Assembly: GCA_002366835.1 (NCBI GenBank)
Contig: DFBZ01000045.1
Span: 1 to 23,008, forward strand
Direction: 5' to 3'
From: Gammaproteobacteria bacterium UBA3067
GTDB taxonomy: Bacteria; Pseudomonadota; Gammaproteobacteria; Pseudomonadales; UBA3067
Length of the DNA: 23,008 nt
Of the stretch, positions 22,923 through 23,008 are shown in pieces (position 1 is the first letter of the stretch; each line of letters opens with the position of its first letter). Below the pieces are notes generated by a model that made no database searches, was not told the DNA's origin, and saw nothing but the letters and a program-made list of their open reading frames with translations. A program made the translations under genes and the position numbers.

Positions 22923-23008
22923 ATGACGGTAACAATTGCTTCTCCATTAGTCCTTCCCTGTGGAACTAGTCTGAAAAACCGGATTGTTAAATCTGCTTTA
23001 ACTGAAGG
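22923..23008 (+). CDS. NADH:flavin oxidoreductase / old yellow enzyme family (partial, N-terminus)
   Basis: The last 86 bp hold ATG 22923 and 28 codons, MTVTIASPLVLPCGTSLKNR then IVKSALTEG. The pattern SPLxLPCGxxLKNRxVKSAxTEG is the start of FMN-binding old-yellow-enzyme oxidoreductases. The rest lies outside. It is read away from the IS relic. Confidence 0.75.
   Translation, partial: MTVTIASPLVLPCGTSLKNRIVKSALTE

Overview
The window looks like chromosomal DNA of a marine-type gammaproteobacterium. Bases 1-13139 carry the block ribF-ileS-lspA-fkpB-ispH followed by minor pilin genes, which is the order known from Pseudomonas and its relatives. A Cellvibrionales/Spongiibacteraceae-like host is an inference from gene content and moderate GC; I could not run any search.

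Layout. (1) Bases 1-11336, all on the minus strand: pilX (cut by the window edge), pilW and pilV with 4-bp start/stop overlaps, then ispH, fkpB, lspA, ileS, ribF, an RluF-type rRNA pseudouridine synthase, a saccharopine-dehydrogenase-like oxidoreductase and an MFS exporter. (2) leuA (minus) stands back to back with an Lrp/AsnC regulator (plus) across an AT-rich 180-bp spacer. (3) Bases 13320-16157, plus strand: the Lrp gene, two overlapping DUF1538 membrane proteins, a divergent P-II-like protein and a two-CBS-domain protein. This looks like one operon in which a paired membrane transporter is watched by two nucleotide-sensing proteins. (4) Bases 16184-16312: a minus-strand promoter, a Fur-box-like sequence and a textbook intrinsic terminator with no gene between them, which is a good candidate for an undescribed ~95-nt small RNA. 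(5) An acyl-CoA ligase with its own terminator.

(6) Bases 18016-21250 are an accessory, rearranged zone. An AT-rich flavin-reductase-like gene sits between two diverged copies of a ~100-bp segment. About ten copies of the motif AGGACAGGCA lie just downstream of a Y1 (IS200/REP-associated type) transposase, and one copy truncates a small lipoprotein gene. A second, decayed copy of the ligase 3' end with its terminator follows the transposase. (7) Bases 21338-23008: an ACR3 arsenite efflux gene preceded by an overlapping, start-less reading frame and followed within 11 bp by the end of a degraded IS3-family element, then the first codons of an NADH:flavin oxidoreductase.

The housekeeping genes cover pilus assembly, isoprenoid synthesis, lipoprotein maturation, translation, flavin and leucine synthesis. 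The items most worth follow-up are the DUF1538/P-II/CBS operon, the small RNA candidate, and the repeat array beside the transposase.
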